Shown one piece after another: positions 42,178 to 51,380 of a stretch of DNA of 64,000 nt. This stretch comes from Salinispirillum marinum (lineage in GTDB: Bacteria; Pseudomonadota; Gammaproteobacteria; Pseudomonadales; Natronospirillaceae): assembly GCF_042651565.1 (NCBI RefSeq), contig NZ_JBHSDF010000003.1, one strand, 5' to 3'. Under the pieces are notes generated by a model. That model was given only the letters and a program-made list of their open reading frames with translations, ran no database searches and was not told where the DNA came from. A program made the position numbers and the translations under genes. Each line of letters opens with the position of its first letter. Within the stretch, counting starts at the first letter, position 1.

Positions 42178-42859
42178 ACGCCGTGTCGTCACGGACGTAT
42201 CACTCTATGTCAACACGGGCGAAGTGGTTGGTTTGCTGGGGCCAAACGGTGCAGGTAAAACCACCTGTTTTTATATGATTGTTGGCCTCGTTGCCAATGA
42301 TGCCGGTGACATTTTATTGGATGATCGCTCGCTGACCGGTCTGCCCATGCACAAGCGGGCACAGCTTGGTGTCGGTTACTTGCCGCAAGAGGCCTCGGTT
42401 TTTCGCAAGCTGACCGTGGCACAAAACATCATGGCCGTGCTGGAGTTGCGCAAAGAACTGTCGAAAGCCGATCGCCATCGCAAAATGGAGTCCCTACTCG
42501 AAGAATTCAATATTACGCACATCCGCGACAGCTTGGGCATCGCGCTTTCCGGCGGTGAGCGACGACGCGTTGAGATTGCCCGGGCGTTAGCGTCCGAGCC
42601 CGACTTCATTCTGCTGGACGAGCCCTTTGCCGGGGTAGACCCCATTTCCGTCTCGGATATTAAGGACATCGTGTACCAATTACGCGATAAAGGCATCGGT
42701 GTCTTGATCACGGATCACAACGTCAGAGAAACTTTAGACATTTGTGCGCGTGCTTATATCGTCGGAGGTGGTACTATTATTGCAGAGGGCGGCGCAAACG
42801 ATATACTTGCCAACCAAAAGGTTCGTGAGGTTTACCTCGGCGAACACTTCCGCCTTTAA
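42131..42859 (+). CDS. lptB: LPS export ABC ATPase LptB
   Basis: ATG at 42131 has GAGGAAGAG immediately upstream and is preferred to ATG 42119. The 242-residue ATPase has Walker A GPNGAGKT (37-44), signature LSGGERRR (139-146) and Walker B FILLDEP (159-165). It powers extraction of LPS from the inner membrane. It overlaps lptA by 47 bp. A weak AACCC/GGGTT hairpin followed by ATTTTT lies just after the stop (42865-42886) and may attenuate read-through into rpoN. Confidence 0.96.
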   Translation: MAKQLIARHLAKTYGKRRVVTDVSLYVNTGEVVGLLGPNGAGKTTCFYMIVGLVANDAGDILLDDRSLTGLPMHKRAQLGVGYLPQEASVFRKLTVAQNIMAVLELRKELSKADRHRKMESLLEEFNITHIRDSLGIALSGGERRRVEIARALASEPDFILLDEPFAGVDPISVSDIKDIVYQLRDKGIGVLITDHNVRETLDICARAYIVGGGTIIAEGGANDILANQKVREVYLGEHFRL

Positions 42860-42937
42860 TGTGAAACCCTTTTCCCGGGTTATTTTTAGACAGTTCGCGG
42901 CCAACACTGAGCCGCGTCGGGTAGTATCAGGAGCGAC

Positions 42938-44446
42938 ATGAAGACCAGTTTGCAGCTAAAAATGGGCCAGCAGTTGACGATGACGCCTCAACTGCAACAA
43001 GCCATTCGATTATTGCAACTATCCACTCTGGACTTACAACAAGAGATCCAAGAAGCGCTCGACTCGAACCCACTATTAGAAGTGGCTGACGAACATGAAG
43101 CGGATCATGAGCATGCGCCCGCAAACGACGCCAACAGTCAATCCGATGATCAATCGATTACCGTCAGCAGCAACGATAAAGCCGACGACCCGCAAATAGA
43201 AGATCTGTGGAACGAACAAATTCCCGATGAACTCTCGGTCGACAGCAATTGGGATGACATCTACCAACACGCCCCCACCAGCGCTTCTATGCCCAGCGGC
43301 GATGATGACTACAACTTTGAAAATCAGTCGGTCGCGGATGACAATTTATACGATCATTTGATGTGGCAGTTGAATCTTACCCCGATGAATGAACGGGACC
43401 GAATCATTGCGACGGCCATCATCGATTCAGTGGAGCCGAGCGGCCTGTTGTGTTCACCCATTGAAGACATCTTTGAAGGACTTGAAGAAGAGCTTGGTCA
43501 AGACGGTGACCCACTGGAAATGGACGAAATGATGGCGGTACTGCATCGGCTACAACAATTTGAGCCGACCGGCGTGTGCGCGCAGAATCTCAGCGAATGC
43601 ATTTCTATACAGCTGCGCCAACTACCGGCCGACACCCCGCTGCTCAAAGAAGCGATTCGTTTGGTGACGGACTACGCCGACCTGCTGGCGAGTAAAGATT
43701 TTCCGCAAATTCTGCGCAAGATGCGAATAAAGGAAGAGCAATTGCGCGACGCCATGGTGTTGATCCAACAAACCAATCCAAGGCCCGGCACCAGCATATC
43801 CAACCACGAATCGGAATATGTGATTCCTGACGTCATCGTGCGCAAAGACCTCGAACACAGCCGTTGGCTGGTCGAACTTAACCCGGAAATTGCGCCTCGC
43901 TTACGTGTTAACAGCGGTTACGCCTCAATGATCAAGCGCGCCGACAACAGCGCAGACAACAATTACATCAAAGACAACCTGCAAGAAGCCAAATGGTTCA
44001 TTAAAAGCCTGCAAAGCCGCAATGAAACGTTACTCAAGGTCGCCACGCAAATCGTTGAGCATCAGCGCGGGTTTCTAGAATACGGCGAAGAAGCCATGAA
44101 ACCGTTGGTTCTCCATGACATCGCCCAAGCCGTTGAAATGCATGAATCAACGATTTCGCGGGTCACCACACAAAAATTCATGCATACCCCACGGGGTATT
44201 TTCGAGCTGAAGTACTTCTTTTCCAGCCACGTCAGCACCAACAGCGGTGGCGAGTGTTCCTCTACCGCTATTCGTGCGTTGATTAAAAAGTTGGTCAGTG
44301 CGGAAAACACCAAAAAGCCGCTCAGTGACAGTAAAATTGCTACCCTATTAAAAGATCAAGGGATCAATGTAGCGCGCCGGACCATTGCCAAATACCGTGA
44401 GGCCATGAACATTCCGCCGTCGAATGAACGCAAGACCCTTGTGTAA
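42938..44446 (+). CDS. rpoN: RNA polymerase sigma-54 factor
   Basis: Sigma-54 recognises -24/-12 promoters and needs AAA+ activators. The 502-residue product has the Gln/Leu-rich region I (QLTMTPQLQQAIRLLQLS), the acidic region II, the core-binding and HTH regions, and the C-terminal RpoN box ARRTIAKYRE. The position between lptB and hpf is the standard one. Confidence 0.97.
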   Translation: MKTSLQLKMGQQLTMTPQLQQAIRLLQLSTLDLQQEIQEALDSNPLLEVADEHEADHEHAPANDANSQSDDQSITVSSNDKADDPQIEDLWNEQIPDELSVDSNWDDIYQHAPTSASMPSGDDDYNFENQSVADDNLYDHLMWQLNLTPMNERDRIIATAIIDSVEPSGLLCSPIEDIFEGLEEELGQDGDPLEMDEMMAVLHRLQQFEPTGVCAQNLSECISIQLRQLPADTPLLKEAIRLVTDYADLLASKDFPQILRKMRIKEEQLRDAMVLIQQTNPRPGTSISNHESEYVIPDVIVRKDLEHSRWLVELNPEIAPRLRVNSGYASMIKRADNSADNNYIKDNLQEAKWFIKSLQSRNETLLKVATQIVEHQRGFLEYGEEAMKPLVLHDIAQAVEMHESTISRVTTQKFMHTPRGIFELKYFFSSHVSTNSGGECSSTAIRALIKKLVSAENTKKPLSDSKIATLLKDQGINVARRTIAKYREAMNIPPSNERKTLV

Positions 44447-44472
44447 ATAAAACATTAATCCAGATCAATCAC

Positions 44473-44501
44473 TTGAAACGAAAGTCAGCTACACTTATTA
44501 C
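44473..44501 (+). promoter_or_regulatory. Sigma-70 promoter for hpf
   Basis: TTGAAA (44473-44478), a 17 bp spacer and TATTAC (44496-44501) lie in the 123 bp gap between rpoN and hpf. It would allow hpf-ptsN-rapZ-npr-darP to be expressed apart from rpoN. Confidence 0.5.
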
Positions 44502-44569
44502 ATAGAGACAAAGCGTTTTTTTGGGGTCGTTGTCCTAACGACCTGTCATTCGCGAGAAGGAGTTATCCT

Positions 44570-44875
44570 ATGCAAATAAACATCAGTGGCCATCATGTAG
44601 AATTAACCGACCCACTGCGCGAGTACGTCACCACCAAACTGGATCGATTGGAGCGACATTTCGATCAAATCAGCATCGTACAAACCACGCTCAGCATAGA
44701 GAAACAACGACAAAAGGCAGAGACCACCCTGCACATCAAAGGGGGTCAACTGTTTGCCGACGCCGAGCACGAAGACATGTATGCAGCGATTGACCTGATG
44801 GTCGACAAGCTGGACCGACAACTTCTCAAACACAAGGAAAAGACCGTAGATCGCCTGCACGGGAACGGTCGCTAA
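44570..44875 (+). CDS. hpf: Ribosome hibernation promoting factor (short HPF)
   Basis: The 101-residue protein binds the ribosome decoding region and promotes 100S dimers in stationary phase with RMF. The beginning MQINISGHHVELTDPLREYV and the basic C-terminus match short HPF, not the long form with a dimerisation domain. GAAGGAG upstream is a strong ribosome binding site. Confidence 0.95.
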   Translation: MQINISGHHVELTDPLREYVTTKLDRLERHFDQISIVQTTLSIEKQRQKAETTLHIKGGQLFADAEHEDMYAAIDLMVDKLDRQLLKHKEKTVDRLHGNGR

Positions 44876-44881
44876 TTTTTT

Positions 44882-45334
44882 ATGCCAAACCTTAACGACG
44901 TCGTTAGTCTGGAGCGCACCCTTTGGGGTGCGCCGAGCCAGAGCAAAAAGAAGACCCTACAACTCATCAGCGATCATGTCGTCACCTTGCAACCGGAATT
45001 TGATGCGGATGCCTTGTTTAACAGCCTGATCGAGCGAGAGCGCCTCGGTTCCACCGGGTTTGGTAATGGCGTAGCCATTCCTCACTGTCGGCTGGAAAAC
45101 TGCGCTGCCCCCTTCGGTTTGCTGGTAAAGCTCGAAGAGCCCATTGAATTTGATGCCCTCGACCAGAAGCCGGTCGACATCGTATTCACCTTGATCGTGC
45201 CGCAAGAAGCCCGTACGGAACATCTACAATTGCTGTCTCGCGTTGCTGAACGCTTCAATGATGACGCGCGCTTAAAGGCCATGCGTCAGGCGCCGGATGC
45301 TCATGCCTTTTACGCGGCGTTCATCGCCGAATAA
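44882..45334 (+). CDS. ptsN: Nitrogen-PTS EIIA protein PtsN
   Basis: The 150-residue EIIA(Ntr) is phosphorylated by NPr on His68 in GNGVAIPHCR. It controls potassium transport, sigma-54 related functions and stress responses. It starts 6 bp after hpf and belongs to the rpoN cluster. Confidence 0.96.
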   Translation: MPNLNDVVSLERTLWGAPSQSKKKTLQLISDHVVTLQPEFDADALFNSLIERERLGSTGFGNGVAIPHCRLENCAAPFGLLVKLEEPIEFDALDQKPVDIVFTLIVPQEARTEHLQLLSRVAERFNDDARLKAMRQAPDAHAFYAAFIAE

Positions 45335-45352
45335 GCCTGCGGAAGCATCAAC

Positions 45353-46213
45353 ATGGATCTCATCGTTATCAGCGGACGCTCCGGCTCCGGTAAAAGTACC
45401 GCACTGAACGTATTGGAAGATGTCGGTTATACCTGCATCGATAACCTGCCGATTACCATGTTGCCGGAATTGGCGAATGAAATGCTGCAAGGGAACATTA
45501 ACCAAAAAGTGGCCGTCTGCATTGATGCGCGAAACGCCACCAAGGCGTTGCGTCAGTTCCCACAGATCGTTGCGCAATTACCGGACACCATAAACCTAGA
45601 CATCGTCTATTTAGACGCCGACGAAGTGACCTTACACAAAAGGTTCTCTGAAACCCGACGTAAGCACCCACTCACCGGCGACGACACCTCGTTACAAGAA
45701 GCCATCCACGGTGAACGCGCCCTGCTCGACACCATCGTAAACATGGCCCACCTGAACATTGATACGACGGGGCTGTCGATTTACGAGCTACGCGATCAGA
45801 TAAAAACGCGCGTCGCAGGTACCTCGCGTCAGGAAATGGCGTTGTTGTTTATGTCATTCGGCTTTAAGCATGGCACACCGCACGATGCCGACCTGATTTA
45901 CGACGTGCGCTGCTTACCCAATCCCTATTGGGACCCGGCACTGCGCAAGTATTCCGGCTTGGACGAGCCGGTTCAGAAATTTTTGCATAAGGAACCGGAT
46001 GTGAGCGATATGATCGACAGCATCCGCAGCTATCTGGATCGCTGGCTGCCTTGCTATGCCGCCAACAACCGGGCCTACCTGACGATTGCCATTGGCTGCA
46101 CCGGCGGCCAACACCGCTCGGTCTATGTCGCGCAACAATTGGCCCAAATTTACCGGCCCCGTTACACCTCCGTTCAATTACGCCACAGGGAGTTGAAGTC
46201 CACGCTGTCATGA
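45353..46213 (+). CDS. rapZ: RNase adapter protein RapZ
   Basis: The 286-residue protein has the Walker A GRSGSGKS (8-15) and the C-terminal domain with the TIAIGCTGGQHRSVY segment. In E. coli RapZ senses glucosamine-6-phosphate and directs RNase E to GlmZ. Its role in species lacking GlmZ is less clear. The stop overlaps npr as ATGA. Confidence 0.95.
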   Translation: MDLIVISGRSGSGKSTALNVLEDVGYTCIDNLPITMLPELANEMLQGNINQKVAVCIDARNATKALRQFPQIVAQLPDTINLDIVYLDADEVTLHKRFSETRRKHPLTGDDTSLQEAIHGERALLDTIVNMAHLNIDTTGLSIYELRDQIKTRVAGTSRQEMALLFMSFGFKHGTPHDADLIYDVRCLPNPYWDPALRKYSGLDEPVQKFLHKEPDVSDMIDSIRSYLDRWLPCYAANNRAYLTIAIGCTGGQHRSVYVAQQLAQIYRPRYTSVQLRHRELKSTLS

Positions 46214-46479
46214 TCAGAGAACCCATTACCATCATCAACAAATTGGGTCTGCATGCGCGGGCTTCAGCCAAGTTAAATAAGCTGGCCATGCAGTTTTCCA
46301 GCAGTGTCATACTGGAAAAAGACGGCCGCCGTTCGGACGCGCGCAACATCATGTCCATCATGATGTTGGCCGCCAGCAAAGGCACAGAATTGACCCTGGA
46401 GGTGTCAGGGGACGACGAGCAAGCCGCATACGATGCCATAAAAGCATTAATCGATAATTATTTTGAAGAAGGTGAATAA
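46210..46479 (+). CDS. npr: Nitrogen-PTS phosphocarrier NPr
   Basis: The 89-residue HPr-like protein has the phospho-acceptor His15 in LGLHARASAKL and the second conserved Ser region DARNIMSIMML. NPr relays phosphate from EI(Ntr) to PtsN. The gene is also called ptsO. It is coupled to rapZ by a 4 bp overlap. Confidence 0.95.
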   Translation: MIREPITIINKLGLHARASAKLNKLAMQFSSSVILEKDGRRSDARNIMSIMMLAASKGTELTLEVSGDDEQAAYDAIKALIDNYFEEGE

Positions 46480-46484
46480 CCGAG

Positions 46485-47030
46485 ATGGCGCGTAAAAAAA
46501 AGATGGTTGTTGAAGACAACGACATCGAAATAGTTTCCAAATCGGAACTCAAACGCGAGATGGAACGTTTGCAAGCGGTGGGTAATCGCCTCCTTGAACT
46601 TTCGGCGGAAAAATTGCGCGAGTTTCCGCTTGAAGAATCTCTTTTGCTAGCGTTGCTTGAGTCACAGCGCCTGAAAAGCCATGAAGCCAAACGCCGTCAA
46701 TTGCAATACATTGGCCGTTTGATGCGAGATGCCGACGTCGAGGCCATCGAAAAAGCACTCGATTTCAATGATCCCAGCAGCGAAGTGCATCTTCAGTTGA
46801 CCGTCCTATGTGAACGGTGGCGTGCCGAACTCATCGAAGATCCGGATGCCGTAGCCCGCTTTTTTGATGCCTTTCCCCATGCCGACCGTCAACATTTGCG
46901 TCAGTTGGTCCGCAATGCTCAGCAAGAAGCAGAACAAACTGCGCATGAGCCCCACACCTCGGCCAGCCAGTTCAAACACCGGCGCAAATTGTTTCAAGTC
47001 TTGCGAGAAGAAATTCAACCCACGCTGTGA
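46485..47030 (+). CDS. darP: Ribosome-associated protein DarP (YjgA)
   Basis: The 181-residue, highly charged helical protein matches YjgA/DarP, which assists late 50S ribosome assembly. Segments VSKSELKREMERLQAVG and RRKLFQVLREE are typical. It lies 5 bp after npr. Its TGA stop doubles as the start of a TGATCC motif that probably belongs to the next gene's promoter. Confidence 0.92.
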   Translation: MARKKKMVVEDNDIEIVSKSELKREMERLQAVGNRLLELSAEKLREFPLEESLLLALLESQRLKSHEAKRRQLQYIGRLMRDADVEAIEKALDFNDPSSEVHLQLTVLCERWRAELIEDPDAVARFFDAFPHADRQHLRQLVRNAQQEAEQTAHEPHTSASQFKHRRKLFQVLREEIQPTL

Positions 47031-47054
47031 TCCAACGTAAATGTCGGCTCGTAA
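47028..47054 (+). promoter_or_regulatory. Probable ECF (RpoE/ChrR-type) autoregulated promoter
   Basis: TGATCC (47028-47033) matches the -35 recognised by ChrR-partnered sigma factors such as Rhodobacter RpoE. CGTAA (47050-47054) lies at the expected -10 distance, ~16 bp on. It is 31 bp upstream of the ECF sigma gene. The -35 overlaps the darP stop codon. Confidence 0.5.
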
Positions 47055-47084
47055 CCCTGTCAAATTCCTAGGATTTGTTTGATC

Positions 47085-47696
47085 ATGCGAGCTAACCCCA
47101 TGACCTCCATAGGCAAGGCCACTGTGACAACACCAGACGAATGGGCTGATTGCCTGGAACTTATCGCCGGTAATCAAAGCCGAGATGCATTCGCCAAACT
47201 CTTTCGCCATTTTGCACCGCAAATTAAAGGTTACGCCCGCTCCTCCGGGCTGACCATGATGGGCGACCAGTTGGCAGATGAACTGGTGCAAGAAACGATG
47301 ACCAACCTGTGGCGCAAAGCGCATTTGTTTGACCGCGAAAAAGCCTCGGCAACCACCTGGGTCTTTACCATAGCCCGGAACCTGCGAGTTGATTTACTTC
47401 GGCGACAAACCAAGCATCAGGGGCATTTAGACTCGGACGATATGTGGAACGAACCGCATACGGAAGGTGATGGCAGTGATTGGGTTGAGCAGTCGACGGT
47501 AGAGCGTCATATTCGCATGGGTATTGGCCGACTGCCCATTGAGCAACGCCAGGTCATTGGCAAGGTATTTTTGGAAGACAAATCCCATCAAGAAGCAGCA
47601 GACGAGCTTGACTTGCCTTTGGGCACGGTCAAGTCGCGTATCCGACTGGCGCTGAAGAAGTTGCGCGTCGGATTGGAGGTAGAAGGCTATGAGTAA
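47085..47696 (+). CDS. ECF sigma factor, ChrR-partnered group
   Basis: Start ATG 47085 (MRANPMTSIGK) is chosen; a TTG at 47079 and an ATG at 47100 are alternatives. The ~203-residue protein has region 2 (LFRHFAPQIKGYARSSG and FTIARNLRVDLLRRQ) and region 4 (LPIEQRQVIGKVFLEDKSHQEAADELDLPLGTVKSRIRLAL, quoted in part). Its stop overlaps the downstream anti-sigma gene by 8 bp. The pairing with a ChrR-type zinc anti-sigma places it with the group that responds to singlet oxygen. Confidence 0.9.
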   Translation: MRANPMTSIGKATVTTPDEWADCLELIAGNQSRDAFAKLFRHFAPQIKGYARSSGLTMMGDQLADELVQETMTNLWRKAHLFDREKASATTWVFTIARNLRVDLLRRQTKHQGHLDSDDMWNEPHTEGDGSDWVEQSTVERHIRMGIGRLPIEQRQVIGKVFLEDKSHQEAADELDLPLGTVKSRIRLALKKLRVGLEVEGYE

Positions 47697-48342
47697 ATTT
47701 CACCCAGAATTAGACGTGTTGACCGAGTACGTAGCGGGCCAGCTCAATTACCACGAAACCTTGATGGTGGCGGTACATATAAGCTATTGCGAAGCCTGCC
47801 GTAAGTCGGCGCGCGAGTTGGAAACCTTGGCCGGTGTGTTGTTGGACGATTTACCGGGCGACCATGTCGATGAGCAATTGCTGGCAAAGACGTTGGCTAT
47901 GATTGATAACCAGCCAGAGCGTCAGAGTCGCGCTGTTTCAGGCGCCGCCAGTTTCGCCCACCCGGAGGTGCCACCTCCGTTACGCAAGGCGATTCCGAAC
48001 GGGTTTAATGCCTTGAAATGGAAGAAGTTACTGCCCCATTTGCAAGTGTGTGATCTTGAAGTAAGTCCGGACGGTCCGGCGATCACGCTGCATCGCATTA
48101 AGCCAGGCGGCAGAATCCCCAAGCATACGCACCGTGGTACCGAATACACTGTGCTGCTCAAGGGTGGTTTTTCTGATATGTACGGCGACTACAATGCCGG
48201 AGATTATTTGTGTCGTGATGCCGCGCACGAACATACGCCTGTCGCTGCTGACAATGAAGAGTGTATTTGCTTAACCGCGGTGGAAGAACCCTTACGGATG
48301 ACCAGTTGGAAATGGCGCTGGCTCAATCCCTTTCTAAGCTGA
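47689..48342 (+). CDS. chrR: ChrR-type zinc anti-sigma factor with C-terminal cupin
   Basis: The 217-residue protein has an N-terminal zinc anti-sigma domain. Its ligands fall at His5, His30, Cys34 and Cys37 (HISYCEACR), the same spacing as His6/His31/Cys35/Cys38 of Rhodobacter ChrR. The C-terminal cupin has HTHRGTEYTVLLKGGF and AHEHTP, also with metal-binding His residues. ChrR holds its sigma factor inactive until singlet oxygen or organic peroxide damages the complex, and the cupin senses the signal. A terminator follows. Confidence 0.92.
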   Translation: MSKFHPELDVLTEYVAGQLNYHETLMVAVHISYCEACRKSARELETLAGVLLDDLPGDHVDEQLLAKTLAMIDNQPERQSRAVSGAASFAHPEVPPPLRKAIPNGFNALKWKKLLPHLQVCDLEVSPDGPAITLHRIKPGGRIPKHTHRGTEYTVLLKGGFSDMYGDYNAGDYLCRDAAHEHTPVAADNEECICLTAVEEPLRMTSWKWRWLNPFLS

Positions 48343-48381
48343 AAGACGACTGCATTTCAGCAAATCTAATGGCGTGATCTC

Positions 48382-48407
48382 AAGCCCTCACTACGAGGGC
48401 TTTTTTG
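48382..48407 (+). terminator. Terminator after chrR
   Basis: AAGCCCTC-ACTAC-GAGGGCTT followed by TTTTG is a classic intrinsic terminator, 39 bp after the stop. Confidence 0.92.
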
Positions 48408-48409
48408 TT

Positions 48410-48910
48410 TTAACGCCCCGTGTTCGCACGACGCATCTTAATGTGCTTAATACCATCCTCATCGTAGGGCTCACCCACCGCGGCGAAGCCCTGCTGTTGA
48501 TAAAATCCCTGCAAGTGCGCTTGTGCACCTAACTCAATGTCGTGTGAGGGGAACGCTTCCGTCGCATGCTGCACTGCTGCACGCATTAACGTGTGTCCCA
48601 AGGCGCTGCCGCGCTGCTCAGGTGCGACGATCACCCGGCCAATCTCCGGGCACCCAAGTTCATTGGGCGGCAGTATACGCGCATAGGCCACCAAACGACC
48701 GTCCAAAAACCCTTGTAAGTGCCAGGCGGTGATGTCTTTATCGTCCAATTCCGAATACGGACATTGCTGTTCAACCACAAACACATTCACCCGCAAACGC
48801 AACAACTCATAAAGAGCCATCGTGGACAATTGCGCGAAGGTTTCATACTGCCAAACCATACCCTGCCCGGTACTTAGCGGTTCCACTTGGCCATTTAACG
48901 CATTGAACAT
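48410..48910 (-). CDS. elaA: ElaA-type GNAT acetyltransferase
   Basis: The start at 48910 (MFNALNGQ) has GAGG 6 bases upstream. Homology begins only at residue 18 (MVWQYETFAQL), so a later start at 48859 is possible. The body is ElaA-like: LLRLRVNVFVVEQQCPYSELDDKD, IGRVIVAPEQRGSALG and GAQAHLQGFYQQQGF. The substrate of ElaA is unknown. Single gene. Confidence 0.88.
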   Translation of the reverse strand: MFNALNGQVEPLSTGQGMVWQYETFAQLSTMALYELLRLRVNVFVVEQQCPYSELDDKDITAWHLQGFLDGRLVAYARILPPNELGCPEIGRVIVAPEQRGSALGHTLMRAAVQHATEAFPSHDIELGAQAHLQGFYQQQGFAAVGEPYDEDGIKHIKMRRANTGR

Positions 48911-48958
48911 AGATTGCCTCAAGGTATTTGTCGTTCAGGTATCAGCATAGAGAAGCCT

Positions 48959-48987
48959 TTGCGATCAAGCCACTGTACCGATACACT
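48959..48987 (+). promoter_or_regulatory. Sigma-70 promoter for galM
   Basis: TTGCGA (48959-48964), a 17 bp spacer and TACACT (48982-48987), about 50 bp upstream of the galM start. Confidence 0.5.
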
Positions 48988-49035
48988 GCGTGCTAATTTA
49001 CACGGTCTACTGACCTTTGTTGTTGGAGTATCCGC

Positions 49036-50157
49036 ATGGTCGGCGAACGCCCTTCCGGTTTCAATGGTGTTATCACAGTACCGTTTCCCGGTGCGCCAGA
49101 ACATTCCCCAGCCCGCTTGTTTGCTTTACGTTTAGGCAGCATTGAGGTGTTGGTAACGAACGAAGGCGCCAGTATATTCCGCATTCTTACGCCCGACGCC
49201 CAGGGTGTGGTTGACGACATCGTGTGTTATAGCCCACGACATAACCAATTTGCCGCCAATGCCCCGTATTTAGGTGCTACCGTAGGTCGCTACGCCAATC
49301 GCATTTTACACGCCGGCTTTGAACTTAACGGGCAACACATCAACCTCGTGGCCAATGCAACCCCGCATCATCTTCATGGTGGCGAAAGCTGGCACCGCGA
49401 TTGTTGGACGACCGACATTCCAAACGCTGACAGGTGGCCGGAAATCCGTTTTCACCGTACGTCGCCGGCTGGCGAAGGCGGCTACCCTGGCACCGTACAA
49501 GCCACCGTTACCTATCGATTAACGGAACAAGGCGAACTGCACATCGATTATCACGCCACCACCGATGCCCCGACCGTCGTCAATCTGACCAACCACGCCT
49601 ACTTCAATCTGAACGGTGCTTTTCCACAGGACTTGTCGCACCAATGGTTCATCATTCACGCCCAAGAGCGCACCGCAACGGATGACGAAGGCCTACCGAC
49701 AGGTGCTTTTGCGCCGGTGGCCGATTCAGTATTCGACCTGTCCAAGCCTACTCGGGTACAGGATTTACTGACACCGATGCACCCAGACTTGGTGGCCACC
49801 AACGGCTTTGACCAGAATTACGTATTCAAGCGCACCAACAGCCCGGAATTGATCACCATGGCCACCGTGGTCAGTCGCCAAACCGGCCGCGTGTTACAGA
49901 TTGCCAGCACCCAACCGGGCATGCAGTTTTACACCGGAAATTACCTGGGCGGCACCCCAAGCATGGATGACGACCAGCCTTATGCGGCGCATCAGGCGTT
50001 TTGCTGCGAACCGCAACACTTCCCTGACACGCCCAATCAACCGGGCTTTCCACCCTGTACGGTTACCCCAGACCAGCCTTACCATGAACGCATCGTGTAT
50101 CGGTTCGGCGTGAAGGCCATTGAAACGGATGGCGATGTGCCCACATCAGGCAAATAA
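49036..50157 (+). CDS. galM: Aldose 1-epimerase (mutarotase)
   Basis: GalM interconverts alpha- and beta-anomers of aldohexoses. The 373-residue beta-sandwich has the catalytic His in NLTNHAYFNLNG and the Glu in AFCCEPQHFPDTPN. The N-terminal ~30 residues are an extension before the usual start of the fold. GGAG lies 7 bases upstream of the ATG. It has no gal operon neighbours and may serve the maltose/glucose phosphorylase pathway encoded 8 kb away. It overlaps the convergent dapE by 12 bp. Confidence 0.94.
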   Translation: MVGERPSGFNGVITVPFPGAPEHSPARLFALRLGSIEVLVTNEGASIFRILTPDAQGVVDDIVCYSPRHNQFAANAPYLGATVGRYANRILHAGFELNGQHINLVANATPHHLHGGESWHRDCWTTDIPNADRWPEIRFHRTSPAGEGGYPGTVQATVTYRLTEQGELHIDYHATTDAPTVVNLTNHAYFNLNGAFPQDLSHQWFIIHAQERTATDDEGLPTGAFAPVADSVFDLSKPTRVQDLLTPMHPDLVATNGFDQNYVFKRTNSPELITMATVVSRQTGRVLQIASTQPGMQFYTGNYLGGTPSMDDDQPYAAHQAFCCEPQHFPDTPNQPGFPPCTVTPDQPYHERIVYRFGVKAIETDGDVPTSGK

Positions 50158-51276
50158 CTTCACGAGGGTGCGGTAATACATCTCGGTCAGCAAATCCAGG
50201 TCTTCCACACTCACCTGTTCATCAACCTGATGGATGGTTTTGTTCACCGGCCCTAACTCCACGACTTGCGAGCCCATGATGGAAGCTATAAAGCGGCCAT
50301 CCGACGTGCCACCGGCGGTCGATAGTTCCGGCGTATGTTGACGCACATCGCGCACCGCGGCCACCACCGCATCCACCAGATCGCCACGCGCGGTCAGAAA
50401 GGGCTGACCTTTAACTTCACAGCGCAAATCGTAACGCAACTGATGCTTGTCCAAGATGTCGCGCACACGCTGTTCAAGCGCCTCGGCTGTCACCTCGGTG
50501 GAAAACCGGAAACTGAACTGCAAGGTGGCATCACCCGGAATAACGTTGGTCGCCCCTGTACCGCTGCTGAAATTTGCCACTTGGAAACTGGTGGCCGGGA
50601 AAAATTCATTGCCTTGGTCCCATTCGGTCTGCGTCAGCTCAGTTAACGCAGGAGCCAATAAATGAATCGGATTTTGCGCCAAATGCGGATAAGCCACATG
50701 ACCCTGCTTCCCATGTATGGTTAGGTACCCCAAGAGCGAACCACGACGACCGTTTTTAATGATATCGCCCACCTTTTCGGTACTGGAAGGTTCCCCCACC
50801 AAGGCCATATCGATGTGATCTCCGCGCGCTTGCAGCGCTTCTACTACCTTCACCGTGCCATGATAGGCGTGCCCTTCTTCATCGCTCGTAATCAACAAGG
50901 CAATCTGCCCACGGTGTTCGGGAAATTCACGCACAAAACGTTCGCAAGCCACCACCATACAGGCCAAACTGCCCTTCATATCGGCGGCGCCGCGGCCATG
51001 CAACATGCCATCACGAACCACGGCATCATACGGTGGATGGGTCCACTTGCTTAACTCTCCGGTGGGTACCACATCGGTATGCCCGGCAAACGCCATTACG
51101 GGGCCGCTGCTACCGTGTGTTGCCCAGAGATTTTGTACGTCCTCAAAATCCATCCGTTCAATGTTAAATCCCACCGCCGCCAATCGCTCGGCCATCAAGG
51201 CCTGGCAACCGGCATCATCTGGGGTTACAGAAGGTCGTTGTATTAGGGCGCGGGCGAAATCCAGTGTAATGCTCAT
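50146..51276 (-). CDS. dapE: Succinyl-diaminopimelate desuccinylase
   Basis: DapE hydrolyses N-succinyl-LL-diaminopimelate in the lysine/peptidoglycan pathway. The 376-residue M20 metallopeptidase has GHTDVVPTG, GRGAADMKGS and TSDEEGHAYHG, which supply the two zinc sites and catalytic Glu. The length is standard. It is divergent from the small membrane protein gene at 51381. Confidence 0.96.
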   Translation of the reverse strand: MSITLDFARALIQRPSVTPDDAGCQALMAERLAAVGFNIERMDFEDVQNLWATHGSSGPVMAFAGHTDVVPTGELSKWTHPPYDAVVRDGMLHGRGAADMKGSLACMVVACERFVREFPEHRGQIALLITSDEEGHAYHGTVKVVEALQARGDHIDMALVGEPSSTEKVGDIIKNGRRGSLLGYLTIHGKQGHVAYPHLAQNPIHLLAPALTELTQTEWDQGNEFFPATSFQVANFSSGTGATNVIPGDATLQFSFRFSTEVTAEALEQRVRDILDKHQLRYDLRCEVKGQPFLTARGDLVDAVVAAVRDVRQHTPELSTAGGTSDGRFIASIMGSQVVELGPVNKTIHQVDEQVSVEDLDLLTEMYYRTLVKLFA

Positions 51277-51380
51277 GTTGCTTGCAGGTTCTATTGGTTA
51301 GAATAAGGGCGGGGAGTATAGCAAAGCGCCCGCGGTTCCAAAACCAAGAGTCCGAAACGACCAGACCGAGGAGTTGAATC

